Below, piece by piece: positions 14,681 to 23,540 of a stretch of 38,579 bases of DNA. The stretch is from Secundilactobacillus angelensis (lineage in GTDB: Bacteria; Bacillota; Bacilli; Lactobacillales; Lactobacillaceae). The notes under the pieces are model-generated. The model had not been told where the DNA came from, ran no database searches, and saw only the letters and a list, made by a program, of their open reading frames with translations. The position numbers and the translations under genes are program-made. The DNA lies in assembly GCF_012641075.1 (NCBI RefSeq), contig NZ_JAAXLJ010000020.1, positions 1 to 38,579 of the forward strand, written 5' to 3'. Each line of letters begins with the position of its first letter. Position 1 is the first letter of the stretch.

Positions 14681-15001
14681 ATGTCCAATCAAGTATCCGC
14701 ACTAAAAAAAATATCGTCCCAGTTAAACGAAAGCTATCGTCAGTTTTTGGTGATGGCTAATGCAGCACCAATGGGAATGCCCCATCAACAGTTAGATTAC
14801 TTTGTGTCGCAGGCACTGACCCGTCACTATCATGTTACGCTGCATATCCGCCAGTCAACGGATGACGAACCTGCACTTATGACCGGGTACCTCAGTGAAG
14901 GACCCAAGGACACTTTGTTAGTAACGAATGACAATCAAAACATTACTCAAGTTGCTCATTTGAATCAAATCGTCTTTATAGAACGAGACGATTACCGTTA
15001 A
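14681..15001 (+). CDS. Conserved-looking small protein of unknown function
   Basis: A 106-residue soluble protein. The first half looks helical (VSALKKISSQLNESYRQFLVM) and the second half strand-rich (YHVTLHIRQ, ALMTGYLSE, DTLLVT, LNQIVFIERDD). This is loosely the layout of YolD-like or other Sm-fold proteins, but no diagnostic motif is present. I chose ATG at 14681 because AGGTGA is well placed before it; an upstream ATG at 14663 lies too near the transcription start and has no site. It is the only rightward gene between pknB and birA, with its own promoter and a bidirectional terminator shared with recN. Confidence 0.7.
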   Translation: MSNQVSALKKISSQLNESYRQFLVMANAAPMGMPHQQLDYFVSQALTRHYHVTLHIRQSTDDEPALMTGYLSEGPKDTLLVTNDNQNITQVAHLNQIVFIERDDYR

Positions 15002-15044
15002 ATGATGAGTCTACTATGGGCTCAGATATTTCAAAAATAATGAT

Positions 15045-15092
15045 AAAGGCGCGTTAACAGTTCTCATCAAAGGACTTACTAACGCGCCTTTT
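15045..15092. terminator. Bidirectional terminator between the 14681 gene and recN
   Basis: The arms AAAGGCGCGTTA (15045-15056) and TAACGCGCCTTT (15080-15091) form a perfect 12-bp stem with A/T-rich flanks on both sides. It lies between two converging genes. Confidence 0.85.
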
Positions 15093-15098
15093 CTAAAT

Positions 15099-16802
15099 TC
15101 ACCGATGCTGTCTTTTTTCTTCAGACGCCATGTCTAACAGTTCTTTAGCATGTTCCAAAGTTAATTCAGTAACCGTGGTACCTGCCAGCATACGAGCTAA
15201 TTCTTTCACTCGCTCAGGCTGGCCCAGCTTCTTGATATGAGTTAATGTCCGCTTACCCTTCACTTGCTTATCAATGAAGTAATGGTGATCACTCATGGCT
15301 GCAACTTGCGGCAAATGGGTGATACAAAGTACCTGAGATTCACCAGCAATTCCACTTATCTTTTCTGCAATCGCCTGTGCTACCCGACCAGAGACACCGG
15401 TGTCAACCTCGTCAAAAATAATCGACGTGACACCTTGTGACTTGGTAAAAATGGTCTTCAATGCCAGCATTAATCGGGATAACTCACCACCAGACGCGAT
15501 TTTTGCTAACGGTCGGATTTCTTCACCTGGGTTCGGCTGTATATAAAATTCCACATCATCCATACCGGTGGCAAAGAACTGCTCACTATTGGTCGGATTG
15601 AATCGAACTTGAAACACGGTTTTTGCCATGTATAAATCTTTTAGTTCTGATTTAATTGCATTTTCAAGCTTGGAGGCAATCTTTTTGCGTTCCGCAGTGA
15701 GCTTTTGACCATACTTGAGCAGTTGCTGTTCCTTTTCAGCCAATTTCTCGTCCAGGTCACCCTCATCGATCTCCGCGGCTTCCATGTTGGCCAATTCTTT
15801 TTTGATTCGTTGCAGATAATTCAGAATTTGCTTTTCCGAATCACCGTACTTACGTTTCAACTGGTGAATGACATCCAGTCGAGCTTCAATCTCGTCTAAT
15901 TTATTGTCATCCCATTCGAGCTGATCAACTTGTCTCGAAATGTCACCTGATGCATCTTGCAAAGCATAGTAAGCCGACTGCAATGATTCAAACAGTTGTT
16001 TAAAATCAGGATCTAAATCCGAAATGGCAGATAATGCATTCATGGCGGTACCACTCAAATCCAATGCACCAGTCGTTTCTTCATCACCGTTTAGCGCCAA
16101 AAAACCTTCCTGAAGGGCGGTATTGATTTTTTGATAGTTCATTAAGCGGTCACGTTGCTGGCTTAGCGTTGTCTCTTCATCTGGCTGCAACTGAGCATCC
16201 TCGATTTCTTTCACTTGAAAACGTAGCATATCTAAGCGCTGAGCCCATTCTTTTTGATGAGTATTGCGAGAAACCATTGAGTGATGCAATTTTTGATAAT
16301 CCTGATACGTCGACTGATACCGATCCTTTATGCCGCGCAGTTCTTCACCGCCAAATTCATCCAGTAACCGCAAGTGTTTATCCGGTTGCATCAACTCCTG
16401 ATGTTCATTTTGACCATGAATATCAACGATGGTCTCGCCGAGTTGTTTCAGCGTATTCGTGTTCACCAACATGCCGTTGATTCGGCAAACATTGCGACCG
16501 CTACGGTAAATTTCTCGCTGCAAAATAACTGCGCCATCATCGTGGTCTATGCCCAAGTCATCAAGCTGATGATACGTCTGACCGTTTTTAGGGAATACGA
16601 AGGCCCCCTGGATGATAGCTTTGTCAGCGCCAGTGCGCACGAAATGCTGTGAACCGCGGCCGCCAGCCAAAAGGCCAACTGCATCAATAATGATTGACTT
16701 CCCAGCCCCGGTTTCACCTGTCAGAACCGTCATGCCATTTTCAAATTCAACATCCAAACTGGCAATAATCGCAAAATTTTTAATTGAAAGTTCCTGAAGC
16801 AC
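15099..16802 (-). CDS. recN: DNA repair protein RecN
   Basis: A 567-residue SMC-like ATPase for double-strand-break repair. The N-terminal Walker A is GETGAGKS (about 29-36). A long coiled-coil middle (about 160-370) carries many Glu, Lys and Gln residues. The C-terminal ABC signature is SGGELSRLMLA and Walker B is IIFDEVDTGVSG. The start is GTG, preceded by AGGGGGT; an ATG 5 bases upstream is out of frame. A TATAAT box lies about 45 bp before the start but lacks a good -35. It follows argR, as in Bacillus and lactobacilli. Confidence 0.95.
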   Translation of the reverse strand: MLQELSIKNFAIIASLDVEFENGMTVLTGETGAGKSIIIDAVGLLAGGRGSQHFVRTGADKAIIQGAFVFPKNGQTYHQLDDLGIDHDDGAVILQREIYRSGRNVCRINGMLVNTNTLKQLGETIVDIHGQNEHQELMQPDKHLRLLDEFGGEELRGIKDRYQSTYQDYQKLHHSMVSRNTHQKEWAQRLDMLRFQVKEIEDAQLQPDEETTLSQQRDRLMNYQKINTALQEGFLALNGDEETTGALDLSGTAMNALSAISDLDPDFKQLFESLQSAYYALQDASGDISRQVDQLEWDDNKLDEIEARLDVIHQLKRKYGDSEKQILNYLQRIKKELANMEAAEIDEGDLDEKLAEKEQQLLKYGQKLTAERKKIASKLENAIKSELKDLYMAKTVFQVRFNPTNSEQFFATGMDDVEFYIQPNPGEEIRPLAKIASGGELSRLMLALKTIFTKSQGVTSIIFDEVDTGVSGRVAQAIAEKISGIAGESQVLCITHLPQVAAMSDHHYFIDKQVKGKRTLTHIKKLGQPERVKELARMLAGTTVTELTLEHAKELLDMASEEKRQHR

Positions 16803-16894
16803 CGCATTACCCCCTATGAGTTGTCTAGACTAATTATACCCGATAACTGAAAGACGAGCTAGACCAGACACTTGGCGTCAGCCTAACCCGTTAC

Positions 16895-17347
16895 TTATTC
16901 TAATAAATCGTTAATGTTCGACTCCAGCTGTAACGCGCCTTCGCTATTCTTACAAATTGCCAGAACGGTGGAATCATCGCCAATAACACCAAATACGAAC
17001 TCATAATCCATTTCTTCAATCATCGATGCCAACGCATGTCCATTACCAGGCAAAACTTTAATGACGACATCCTTGTCTTGAACACCCATGCTGACGTATG
17101 CGTCTTGCAGTGTCCGCGTCAACTTTTTCTTGGTATCCAACGTTTTTTGAATTGGCATATTGTACCGATATCCACCGGATGCGGCTGGTACTTTAACCAA
17201 CTGCATTTCCTTGATATCCCGTGAGATCGTGGCTTGAGTCACGTGAATGTTTTGCTCTTCAAGTAAGCGAACAAAGTCTTCCTGTCGTTCAATATCCTGT
17301 GAACTAAGTAATTGACGAATTAAACGTTGTCGGTCCTGCTTCTTCAC
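16895..17347 (-). CDS. argR: Arginine repressor ArgR/AhrC
   Basis: A 150-residue transcription regulator of arginine metabolism. The N-terminal winged helix (about 1-75) contains QEDFVRLLEEQNIHVTQATI and SRDIKEMQLVK. The C-terminal domain (about 80-150) forms hexamers and binds arginine; the motif GNGHALASMI and the Asp pair in VIGDDST are seen. The start is GTG with GGAG upstream. It lies between tlyA and recN in the usual Firmicutes order. I saw no clear ARG box in front of it. Confidence 0.93.
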   Translation of the reverse strand: MKKQDRQRLIRQLLSSQDIERQEDFVRLLEEQNIHVTQATISRDIKEMQLVKVPAASGGYRYNMPIQKTLDTKKKLTRTLQDAYVSMGVQDKDVVIKVLPGNGHALASMIEEMDYEFVFGVIGDDSTVLAICKNSEGALQLESNINDLLE

Positions 17348-17428
17348 GCTACACCATCTCCAATCGGGAAAAATTAGTTAGTTATATCATACAGCTAAAT
17401 ACCCTATTTTAAAAGGAAATTGCGAATT

Positions 17429-18244
17429 TTATGCAGTCAATATTCGGTGAGCAGATTCGACTGTTCCAGCCACATCAATCTCGGACGCAATTTCTGGTGT
17501 ACCAGAAACAGACTTGAGATGAATAAGAAACTCAATGTTGCCTTCGCCACCCGTGATTGGTGAAAAATCAAGATGTCTTGGACTAAAACCACTATCCACT
17601 GCTAACTGAATAACCTTTTGAATGACTGCTTCGTGAATTTTAGGATCTTTGACAATACCATGCTTGCCAACGTGCTCGCGCCCCGCTTCAAACTGCGGCT
17701 TGATCAATGCGACGACTTCGCCGTTTTCTGCCAAAATTTGTTTTAACGGCGGCAAAATCAGACTCAGCGAAATAAACGAAACATCAATGGATGAAAAGCT
17801 TGGTCGTCCCTTGGTAAAGTCTTCTGGTTTGCTGTAACGGAAATTTGTGTGTTCCATCACGACAACCCGTGGATCTTGGCGCAGTTTCCAGACCAGTTGA
17901 TTACTGCCGACATCCAGGGCATAAGACATTTTGGCACCGTTTTGCAGCATCACATCCGTAAAACCACCGGTAGAAGAACCAATATCCAAGACAATCCGAT
18001 CAGTGACATCAATTCCAAAAACCTTCAGTGCTTTGGCTAACTTTAATCCCCCACGGCTCACGTACGGAAGTGGTTTACCCTTGATATGTAAATCGGTATC
18101 CACGGGAATCTTGACCCCAGGTTTATCTAGCCGTTCTTCGTTATTACCAAGAACTTCCCCTGCCATGACAGCACGTTTTGCCTGTTCACGGGATTCAAAT
18201 AAACCTTGAGTTACAAGTAATACATCAACGCGTTGTTTGTCCAT
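17429..18244 (-). CDS. tlyA: TlyA-family rRNA methyltransferase / hemolysin-like protein
   Basis: A 271-residue protein with an N-terminal S4 RNA-binding domain (about 1-60; RVDVLLVTQGLFESREQAKR) and a C-terminal FtsJ-like SAM methyltransferase domain (LDIGSSTGGFTDVMLQNGA, DVSFISLSLILP, KPQFEAG). In mycobacteria TlyA makes 2'-O-methyl groups on 16S and 23S rRNA; the Firmicutes homologue is YqxC. I chose ATG at 18244, 8 bp after the ispA stop and preceded by AGGGG, instead of an upstream in-frame start at 18280 that would overlap ispA by 28 bp. Confidence 0.9.
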   Translation of the reverse strand: MDKQRVDVLLVTQGLFESREQAKRAVMAGEVLGNNEERLDKPGVKIPVDTDLHIKGKPLPYVSRGGLKLAKALKVFGIDVTDRIVLDIGSSTGGFTDVMLQNGAKMSYALDVGSNQLVWKLRQDPRVVVMEHTNFRYSKPEDFTKGRPSFSSIDVSFISLSLILPPLKQILAENGEVVALIKPQFEAGREHVGKHGIVKDPKIHEAVIQKVIQLAVDSGFSPRHLDFSPITGGEGNIEFLIHLKSVSGTPEIASEIDVAGTVESAHRILTA

Positions 18245-18252
18245 AATGACCC

Positions 18253-19155
18253 CTATTCCTTCATTCGAAAATAACTGCAAAATGCATTTAACAGACTGTA
18301 ATCACGACCAGTTAACCGGTTCAACGCAGCTAGCTGTGATTCTGCGTCTGAAACGACTTGACGCAGACGCTGCTCAGTGCCTTCAACACCAAATAAACCG
18401 GGATAAGTATTTTTCTCTTCACCCGCATCCTTGTGTGTTTTTTTGCCAAGTTCTTCAGCTGTAGAAGTCACATCGAGTAAATCATCATAAATTTGATAAG
18501 CTAAGCCGAACTGATCAGCAAATTTTAATAAGTGTTGTCGTTCTACTTCTTTGACATCCGCCATGATGCAGCCAGCTTCGACAGCGTAATGCAGCAATGC
18601 CCCAGTTTTTTGACGGTGCAGTTTTGCTAGCTGCTCAATCTTCAATTGCTGGTGTTCACTTGAAATATCCTGAGCTTGCCCGGCAACCATGCCAACTGAA
18701 CCAGCTGCGTGACTGAGTGCGCGAATCATTGCCAACTGCTGTTCTGCGGGAACATCAGCGTTACTGAGCCATTCAAATGCCAGGGTTAACAAACCGTCGC
18801 CTGCCAAAGTTGCCATCCCAGCACCAAATTTAACGTGGTTGGTGGCTACTCCCCGGCGTAAGTCGTCGTTATCCATCGCTGGCAGATCGTCGTGGATCAG
18901 GGAATAAGTATGGAGCAGTTCCAATGCACTGGCAGCCATTAGTTGGCCACTAGTGGGCTGATCTTGATAGGTTTGTAAGACCGCCAAAGTCAATAGTGGT
19001 CGCAGTCGTTTTCCACCAGCAGTGACTGAGTATGTCATTGCTGCTTGCAAGATTGGCTGATCAATCCAGTCCTCATTTAAGCCTTGCAAAACGCGATTGA
19101 TTTGCGGAACGTATTGATTTTCAAAGTCTTTTAATATTGATGACGCCTCACTCAT
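18253..19155 (-). CDS. ispA: Geranyl/farnesyl diphosphate synthase
   Basis: A 300-residue trans-prenyltransferase that makes the C15 precursor of undecaprenyl phosphate and quinones. The substrate lysine region GGKRLRPLL, first aspartate-rich motif [14 protein letters not shown] and second motif YDDLLD are intact. I chose ATG at 19155, which begins [11 protein letters not shown] and overlaps the end of xseB by 8 bp, preceded by GAGGA; the frame runs 16 codons further upstream. Order xseA-xseB-ispA is standard. Confidence 0.94.
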   Translation of the reverse strand: MSEASSILKDFENQYVPQINRVLQGLNEDWIDQPILQAAMTYSVTAGGKRLRPLLTLAVLQTYQDQPTSGQLMAASALELLHTYSLIHDDLPAMDNDDLRRGVATNHVKFGAGMATLAGDGLLTLAFEWLSNADVPAEQQLAMIRALSHAAGSVGMVAGQAQDISSEHQQLKIEQLAKLHRQKTGALLHYAVEAGCIMADVKEVERQHLLKFADQFGLAYQIYDDLLDVTSTAEELGKKTHKDAGEEKNTYPGLFGVEGTEQRLRQVVSDAESQLAALNRLTGRDYSLLNAFCSYFRMKE

Positions 19156-19414
19156 TCTTGTCATCCTCAGAAACCTCAAAGGGTTCAGTCTGATCATCAT
19201 CATTCATCATCTGAGCCAATGTTTTTTCTGCATCCGTTAACTTCACTTGTAAATCATGGCTAAGTGCCACACCCTGTTTAAATTGCGATAGGGCTTCTTC
19301 CAGGGGAACGTTACCCTTCTCCAAGGAAGTGACGATTTCTTCAAGCTGATTCAGATTTTCTTCGAACGTTGGTTTATTCTTGGAGGCTGCTTTCTTCGTT
19401 GGTTTTTCACTCAT
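19148..19414 (-). CDS. xseB: Exodeoxyribonuclease VII small subunit
   Basis: An 88-residue protein. The family signature is present: [35 protein letters not shown], and a helical middle. It binds XseA to form exonuclease VII, which degrades single-stranded DNA. The N-terminus is Lys-rich ([12 protein letters not shown]), and the C-terminus is acidic. The start overlaps the xseA stop by 4 nt (ATGA), so the subunits are coupled. Confidence 0.94.
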   Translation of the reverse strand: MSEKPTKKAASKNKPTFEENLNQLEEIVTSLEKGNVPLEEALSQFKQGVALSHDLQVKLTDAEKTLAQMMNDDDQTEPFEVSEDDKNE

Positions 19415-20775
19415 GATTGACCATCCTTTGTATTTGGTTGAATTGATTTGATTGTGGCGTTTGCCTGCCCGTTCGTCAGGTGCATGACAACTTCGTCACC
19501 TGCGTGGAGTTGGTTCACATCAGCAACGACTTTTCGATCACTTGTAACGTAGCTATACCCACGACCCATGATCTTCAGTGGACTGAGGTAATCTAACGAT
19601 TGCACCAATTCTGCCATACGCTGCTTTTGCTGGTTAAAGTCTTGTTGCATACCACGGTGTAGTCTAGCGACCAGATCGCGTCGATTCTGTTCTAACTGCG
19701 TCATCTGACTGGCTGGAGAAGCGACCTTTAATCGCTTCTCAACTGCATCTACTTCTGCATGGACTAAGCTTAACCGATGCGCCATGGTTTGCTGTAGTTG
19801 GGTCGTGAGTTGATCCACCTTTTGGCTATAACCTTCATAAAGACGTTCAGGTTGCTGAAAGACGTATGCTTCCCGCAATTTTTTAAGTTGCTCTTGATAC
19901 ATCGCAAGATGGTGATTGAAGGCATGATAAAGTCGAACCCGGTCTTGGTTGATTTCCAACAAAACATCGCTCAAAACGGGGACTGCTAGTTCAGCAGCCG
20001 CTGTGGGGGTTGCCGCACGAACATCGGCGACCAAATCGGCAATTGTCGTATCAGTTTCATGCCCTACAGAAGAAATTACCGGAATTTGACTGTCAAAAAT
20101 TGCTCTAGCCACGGATTCTTCATTGAAAGGCCATAAATCTTCAATCGAACCACCACCCCGTCCGATGATCAGCGTGTCAAAATCTCCCAATCGGTTAACC
20201 CGCTCAATTTGACGTACAATGTCACCAGCGGCTTCATTACCTTGCACCAGCGCTGGGAAAAGCACGATCTGAGCAATCGGATAACGACGGCGGGCAGTGG
20301 TGATGATATCTCTGATAACTGCCCCGCTAGGACTCGTAACCACTGCAATTCGCTTAGGGAAACGCGGTAGCGGCTTCTTTGGTGCCGAAAAGACACCTTC
20401 TTCGCTTAATTTACGCTTCAGCTGCTCATAAGCTTGATAAAGCTGGCCAACACCGTCCGGTTCCATATGATCAACGTAGATCTGATAGCTGCCACTTGGC
20501 TCATACAGAGAAATTCGACCAGTCACAAGGACCTTCATCCCCTCTTCTGGTGTGAACTTAACCTTTGAGAAGGCTGACTTAAACATGATGGCATTAATTT
20601 TTGCGTGATCATCTTTTAAACTGAAATACTGATGCGCATTTGGCCGAAGTCGAAAGTTAGAAATCTCACCAGTTAAATAGACCTTACCCAAATAAGGATC
20701 GACGTCAAATTTGCGTTTAATATAACTGGTCAGTGCACTGACAGTTAAGTACTCGCTAGGTTCCAAATTATTCAC
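19411..20775 (-). CDS. xseA: Exodeoxyribonuclease VII large subunit
   Basis: A protein of about 454 residues. The N-terminal OB-fold (about 10-110; [35 protein letters not shown]) binds single-stranded DNA. The catalytic region has [33 protein letters not shown] and [18 protein letters not shown] coiled-coil C-terminal part (about 270-400) contacts XseB. The start is uncertain: GTG at 20775 overlaps folD by 8 bp, but a TTG three codons later (20766) is better spaced from GTGGAG. Either way the N-terminus changes little. Confidence 0.93.
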   Translation of the reverse strand: MNNLEPSEYLTVSALTSYIKRKFDVDPYLGKVYLTGEISNFRLRPNAHQYFSLKDDHAKINAIMFKSAFSKVKFTPEEGMKVLVTGRISLYEPSGSYQIYVDHMEPDGVGQLYQAYEQLKRKLSEEGVFSAPKKPLPRFPKRIAVVTSPSGAVIRDIITTARRRYPIAQIVLFPALVQGNEAAGDIVRQIERVNRLGDFDTLIIGRGGGSIEDLWPFNEESVARAIFDSQIPVISSVGHETDTTIADLVADVRAATPTAAAELAVPVLSDVLLEINQDRVRLYHAFNHHLAMYQEQLKKLREAYVFQQPERLYEGYSQKVDQLTTQLQQTMAHRLSLVHAEVDAVEKRLKVASPASQMTQLEQNRRDLVARLHRGMQQDFNQQKQRMAELVQSLDYLSPLKIMGRGYSYVTSDRKVVADVNQLHAGDEVVMHLTNGQANATIKSIQPNTKDGQS

Positions 20776-21619
20776 TCCACTTTGCTAATTCAACCGTCTG
20801 CTGCATCAAGCTGGCAATCGTCATTGGACCTACGCCACCTGGGACAGGGGTAATCTTCCCCGCTACTGTTGTAGCACTCTCAAAGTCCACATCGCCAGTC
20901 AATTTTCCATTTTCATCACGATTCATACCCACATCGATAACGGTGGCTCCCGGCTTAATATCCTCACCCTTAATTAGATGAGCAATTCCCGTTGCCACAA
21001 TCAAAATATCGGCTTGTCGTGTAAATCTCTTCATGTCTTTTGTATGGCTGTGAACAACCGTTACCGTTGCGCTAGCGTTTAATAACAATGCCGCCATTGG
21101 CCGACCAACAATATTAGAGCGGCCCACGATTACGGCATTAGCACCTTCCAACTGGACGCCATAGGCTTTCAGCATTGTCATAATTCCCTTAGGGGTACAT
21201 GAAACTGGAAAATTAAGGTCTGAATTGGAATAGAGGTTACCCACATTTTCTGGGTTAAAGCCATCCGCATCTTTAATTGGTAGAATCGCCCGGGTAACAG
21301 CTGCTTCATCAATTTGTGGGGGTAACGGTGCTTGTACCATCAAACCATGAACGGTTGGATCTTGGTTATATTGGTCAATTAGGTTCAGTAGTTCTGTTTG
21401 AGTTGTATTTTCAGGTAACCGTTTTGTTTCTGAGATGATGCCTACCTGTTCTGCTTTTCGATGCTTGTTACGGACGTAAATTTCACTGGCCTCATCGTTA
21501 CCAACAATAATCACAACCAGCTTGGGTAGTATGCCGTTTGATTTTAACTCAGCTACTGCCTGTTTTGTTTGGGCATTGACTTGTTTTGCCAATTGCTTAC
21601 CATCAATTAATTCTGCCAT
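20768..21619 (-). CDS. folD: Methylenetetrahydrofolate dehydrogenase / cyclohydrolase
   Basis: A 283-residue bifunctional enzyme interconverting 5,10-methylene- and 10-formyl-tetrahydrofolate with NADP. It supplies the formyl donor used by Fmt, encoded at 8945. Motifs: the YVRNKHRKAEQVGI lysine, the substrate loop VQAPLPPQID, PVSCTPKGIM and the Rossmann motif VGRSNIVGRPMA. I chose ATG at 21619 (MAELIDGK); a GTG 5 codons upstream is in frame. It heads the folD-xseA-xseB-ispA-tlyA run, which has overlapping genes. Confidence 0.95.
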   Translation of the reverse strand: MAELIDGKQLAKQVNAQTKQAVAELKSNGILPKLVVIIVGNDEASEIYVRNKHRKAEQVGIISETKRLPENTTQTELLNLIDQYNQDPTVHGLMVQAPLPPQIDEAAVTRAILPIKDADGFNPENVGNLYSNSDLNFPVSCTPKGIMTMLKAYGVQLEGANAVIVGRSNIVGRPMAALLLNASATVTVVHSHTKDMKRFTRQADILIVATGIAHLIKGEDIKPGATVIDVGMNRDENGKLTGDVDFESATTVAGKITPVPGGVGPMTIASLMQQTVELAKWSE

Positions 21620-22001
21620 TAACTTCACTCTCACGATCCTTGTTAGTTTGATGGCTTCCCATCACAAATTTCACAAATCTACTGCATATCATTTTATCAC
21701 ATTTCGATTTATTAGGCTCTAGTAGCCGGCAGTTTAGCGAGTAAAAACTGCCTGAAATTGCTGTATTTGAAAGGAATTGTGCCATAAGTCCATATCGATA
21801 AGAATTTGCTCTAGAATCTTAACGGAAACGTGACAAGAGTTGCTTTTTGTTCATCATTTTTATCTAGTCTAAACCGGTGGCTCAACTCAGATTCCGGCCA
21901 TTTAAAACAAATACACCCCATCCCGATAAAGACCATCGGAATGGGGTGTATTCGTCTTAAATTCTGGAATCTGACGAGTTGTGTCACACTCTCCAGTTTA
22001 A
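21620..22001 (-). other. Untranslated region upstream of folD
   Basis: A gene-free spacer between nusB and folD. It contains the nusB terminator (21911-21951), a small hairpin with arms GGCAGTTT and AAACTGCC (21729-21751), and a possible -10 box TAAAAT on the minus strand (21691-21696) without a good -35. Short ORFs exist here, but none has a ribosome-binding site or protein-like composition. Confidence 0.5.
21911..21951 (-). terminator. Terminator after nusB
   Basis: The arms ATACACCCCAT (21911-21921) and ATGGGGTGTAT (21941-21951) extend inward with a CCGAT/ATCGG pair. A T-rich tract (TTGTTTT) follows on the minus strand. This separates efp-yqhY-nusB from folD. Confidence 0.85.
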
Positions 22002-22424
22002 CTATTTTTCTGGTTCAATTTCATGAGACAGCACACCGTTAATAAAACGGCGTGAGCGGTCATCACTAAATTGTTTTGACAACTCCAAAGCTTCATTAAC
22101 AGCTACCCGCTTTGGAATATCAGCTTGATAATCTAGTTCGTAAAACGCGATGCGCAAAATCACCAAATCGGTTTTCGCAATTCGTTGTAGCGTCCAGCCT
22201 GTGGTCAAGTACTTTTTGATTTGGTTGTCCAACTCATCTTGTTTGTCCAAGACACCGTCAACCAACGTCTCCAAATAAGCAGGGACATCTGCCGTGACAC
22301 CATCCTCATCAGATAATAATTGTTGGTAGATAACCTGCCGATCAGCTTCTGGATTAGCATTCATCGCAAATAACGTTTGAAAAGCGCGAGTGCGGATTTG
22401 GTGTCGGTTTAATTCTTCTGTCAC
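22002..22424 (-). CDS. nusB: Transcription antitermination factor NusB
   Basis: A 140-residue all-helical protein of the NusB family. Motifs: RTRAFQTLFAMN near the start, then LETLVDGVLDKQDELD, WTLQRIAKTDLVILRIAFYEL, and VAVNEALELSKQFSDDRSRR with FINGVL near the end. With NusE (S10) it binds boxA RNA and prevents premature termination in rRNA operons. It overlaps the yqhY stop codon by 4 nt. Confidence 0.95.
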   Translation of the reverse strand: MTEELNRHQIRTRAFQTLFAMNANPEADRQVIYQQLLSDEDGVTADVPAYLETLVDGVLDKQDELDNQIKKYLTTGWTLQRIAKTDLVILRIAFYELDYQADIPKRVAVNEALELSKQFSDDRSRRFINGVLSHEIEPEK

Positions 22425-22870
22425 TTATCCTCACCATTTTCACTTTCGTCATTATCGTCAAAAAGATTATCTGGATCAACCGACTGAGTCGTCTTTTCAG
22501 GAATCACACCTTGAATGTGTACATTAACTTCCTGGATGTGTAAATCAGTCATGAACAAGAGTTGCTGCTTGACCTGTTCTTGAATGGCCAAAGCAACCTT
22601 AGGGACTGACACACCATAATTCAGATAGGCATACACATCAACATTCAATGTGTCACCATTAACGGAAAGTTTAACACCCTTGCCGCGTTCCTTCTTGCCG
22701 AATAACTCGTTAACGCTATTTGCTAGCGAACCGCGCATCCTAGCAACACCGTCAACATCACTAGCAGCAATGCCAGCAACGATTTCTAGGACTTGCGGTG
22801 CCACTTCAATTTTACCCAGAGTAGGCTCAGTTGCTTTTACAACAATGTTTGTATCTTCAGCCAATTTCAA
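22421..22870 (-). CDS. yqhY: Asp23/YqhY-family protein
   Basis: A 149-residue cytosolic protein of the Asp23/Gls24 (DUF322) family. The conserved core is present: GKIEVAPQVLEIVAGIAASD, DGVARMRGS, VNGDTLNVDVYAYLNYGVSV and VNVHIQGVIPE. The C-terminus is acidic. In Bacillus and Staphylococcus YqhY lies next to accBC or nusB and is linked to fatty-acid synthesis control and envelope stress; its precise role is unclear. It lies in the efp-yqhY-nusB unit. Confidence 0.9.
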   Translation of the reverse strand: MKLAEDTNIVVKATEPTLGKIEVAPQVLEIVAGIAASDVDGVARMRGSLANSVNELFGKKERGKGVKLSVNGDTLNVDVYAYLNYGVSVPKVALAIQEQVKQQLLFMTDLHIQEVNVHIQGVIPEKTTQSVDPDNLFDDNDESENGEDK

Positions 22871-22892
22871 GCCTCCGTTTCAAATCAAAAAA

Positions 22893-23456
22893 TCAGTTGG
22901 CACGTGAGATGTATGTACCATCTTGCGTGTTAATTGAAAGCTTGTCGCCTTCGTTGACAAAGAATGGTACTTGAACAACTAATCCAGTATCCATGGTAGC
23001 TGGTTTTGAACCGCCTGATGCAGTGTTACCCTTGATACCAGGTTCAGTAGCTGTAACCGTTAAAACAACGGTGTTAGGAACTTCAATACCTAAAGTTTCT
23101 GAGCCGTACTGGATAACGTTAACTTCCATGTTTTCTTGCAAGTACTTCAGTTGATCCTTGATAGCATCATCCGGCACTTCGATTTGTTCGTAGTTGTCAG
23201 TATCCATGAAGACCCGTGAATCGCCGTCTTCGTAAAGGTACTGCATCTTACGGGTGTTGATTGGGGCCTGTTCCATCTTGGCGCCCGCACGGAAAGTCTT
23301 TTCTTGAACGGCACCAGTCCGCAAGTTCTTTAACTTTGAACGAACGAAAGCGCCACCCTTACCAGGCTTAACGTGCTGGAATTCAACAATCCGCCAAATT
23401 GCACCGTCAACCTCAATTGTTAAACCGTTTTTAAAATCTGCTGTAGAAATTGCCAT
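22893..23456 (-). CDS. efp: Translation elongation factor P
   Basis: A 187-residue three-domain beta-barrel protein that rescues ribosomes stalled at polyproline. The N-terminal KOW-like domain carries the tip loop [10 protein letters not shown], with Lys32 as the likely modified residue (5-aminopentanol in Bacillus). The C-terminal motif [20 protein letters not shown] is the family's signature. Length is normal. It has its own promoter (23487-23516) and leads to yqhY and nusB. Confidence 0.97.
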   Translation of the reverse strand: MAISTADFKNGLTIEVDGAIWRIVEFQHVKPGKGGAFVRSKLKNLRTGAVQEKTFRAGAKMEQAPINTRKMQYLYEDGDSRVFMDTDNYEQIEVPDDAIKDQLKYLQENMEVNVIQYGSETLGIEVPNTVVLTVTATEPGIKGNTASGGSKPATMDTGLVVQVPFFVNEGDKLSINTQDGTYISRAN

Positions 23457-23486
23457 ATCGTGTTTCCTCCTAAATAATTCTTACTA

Positions 23487-23516
23487 ATAATACCAATTAA
23501 GTGCAGGCAATTGCAA
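23487..23516 (-). promoter_or_regulatory. Promoter for efp-yqhY-nusB
   Basis: On the minus strand, TTGCAA (23511-23516), an 18-bp spacer and TATTAT (23487-23492) with TG one base upstream. The ribosome-binding site TAGGAGGAAA follows close to the efp ATG. Confidence 0.65.
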
Positions 23517-23540
23517 GCTACACCCGCAAATAATTAGCAA

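Noticed and set aside
17348-17428. ARG box in front of argR
   Set aside because: The AT-rich stretch has no convincing two-half-site ARG box; only a loose TATGAT promoter-like string was seen.
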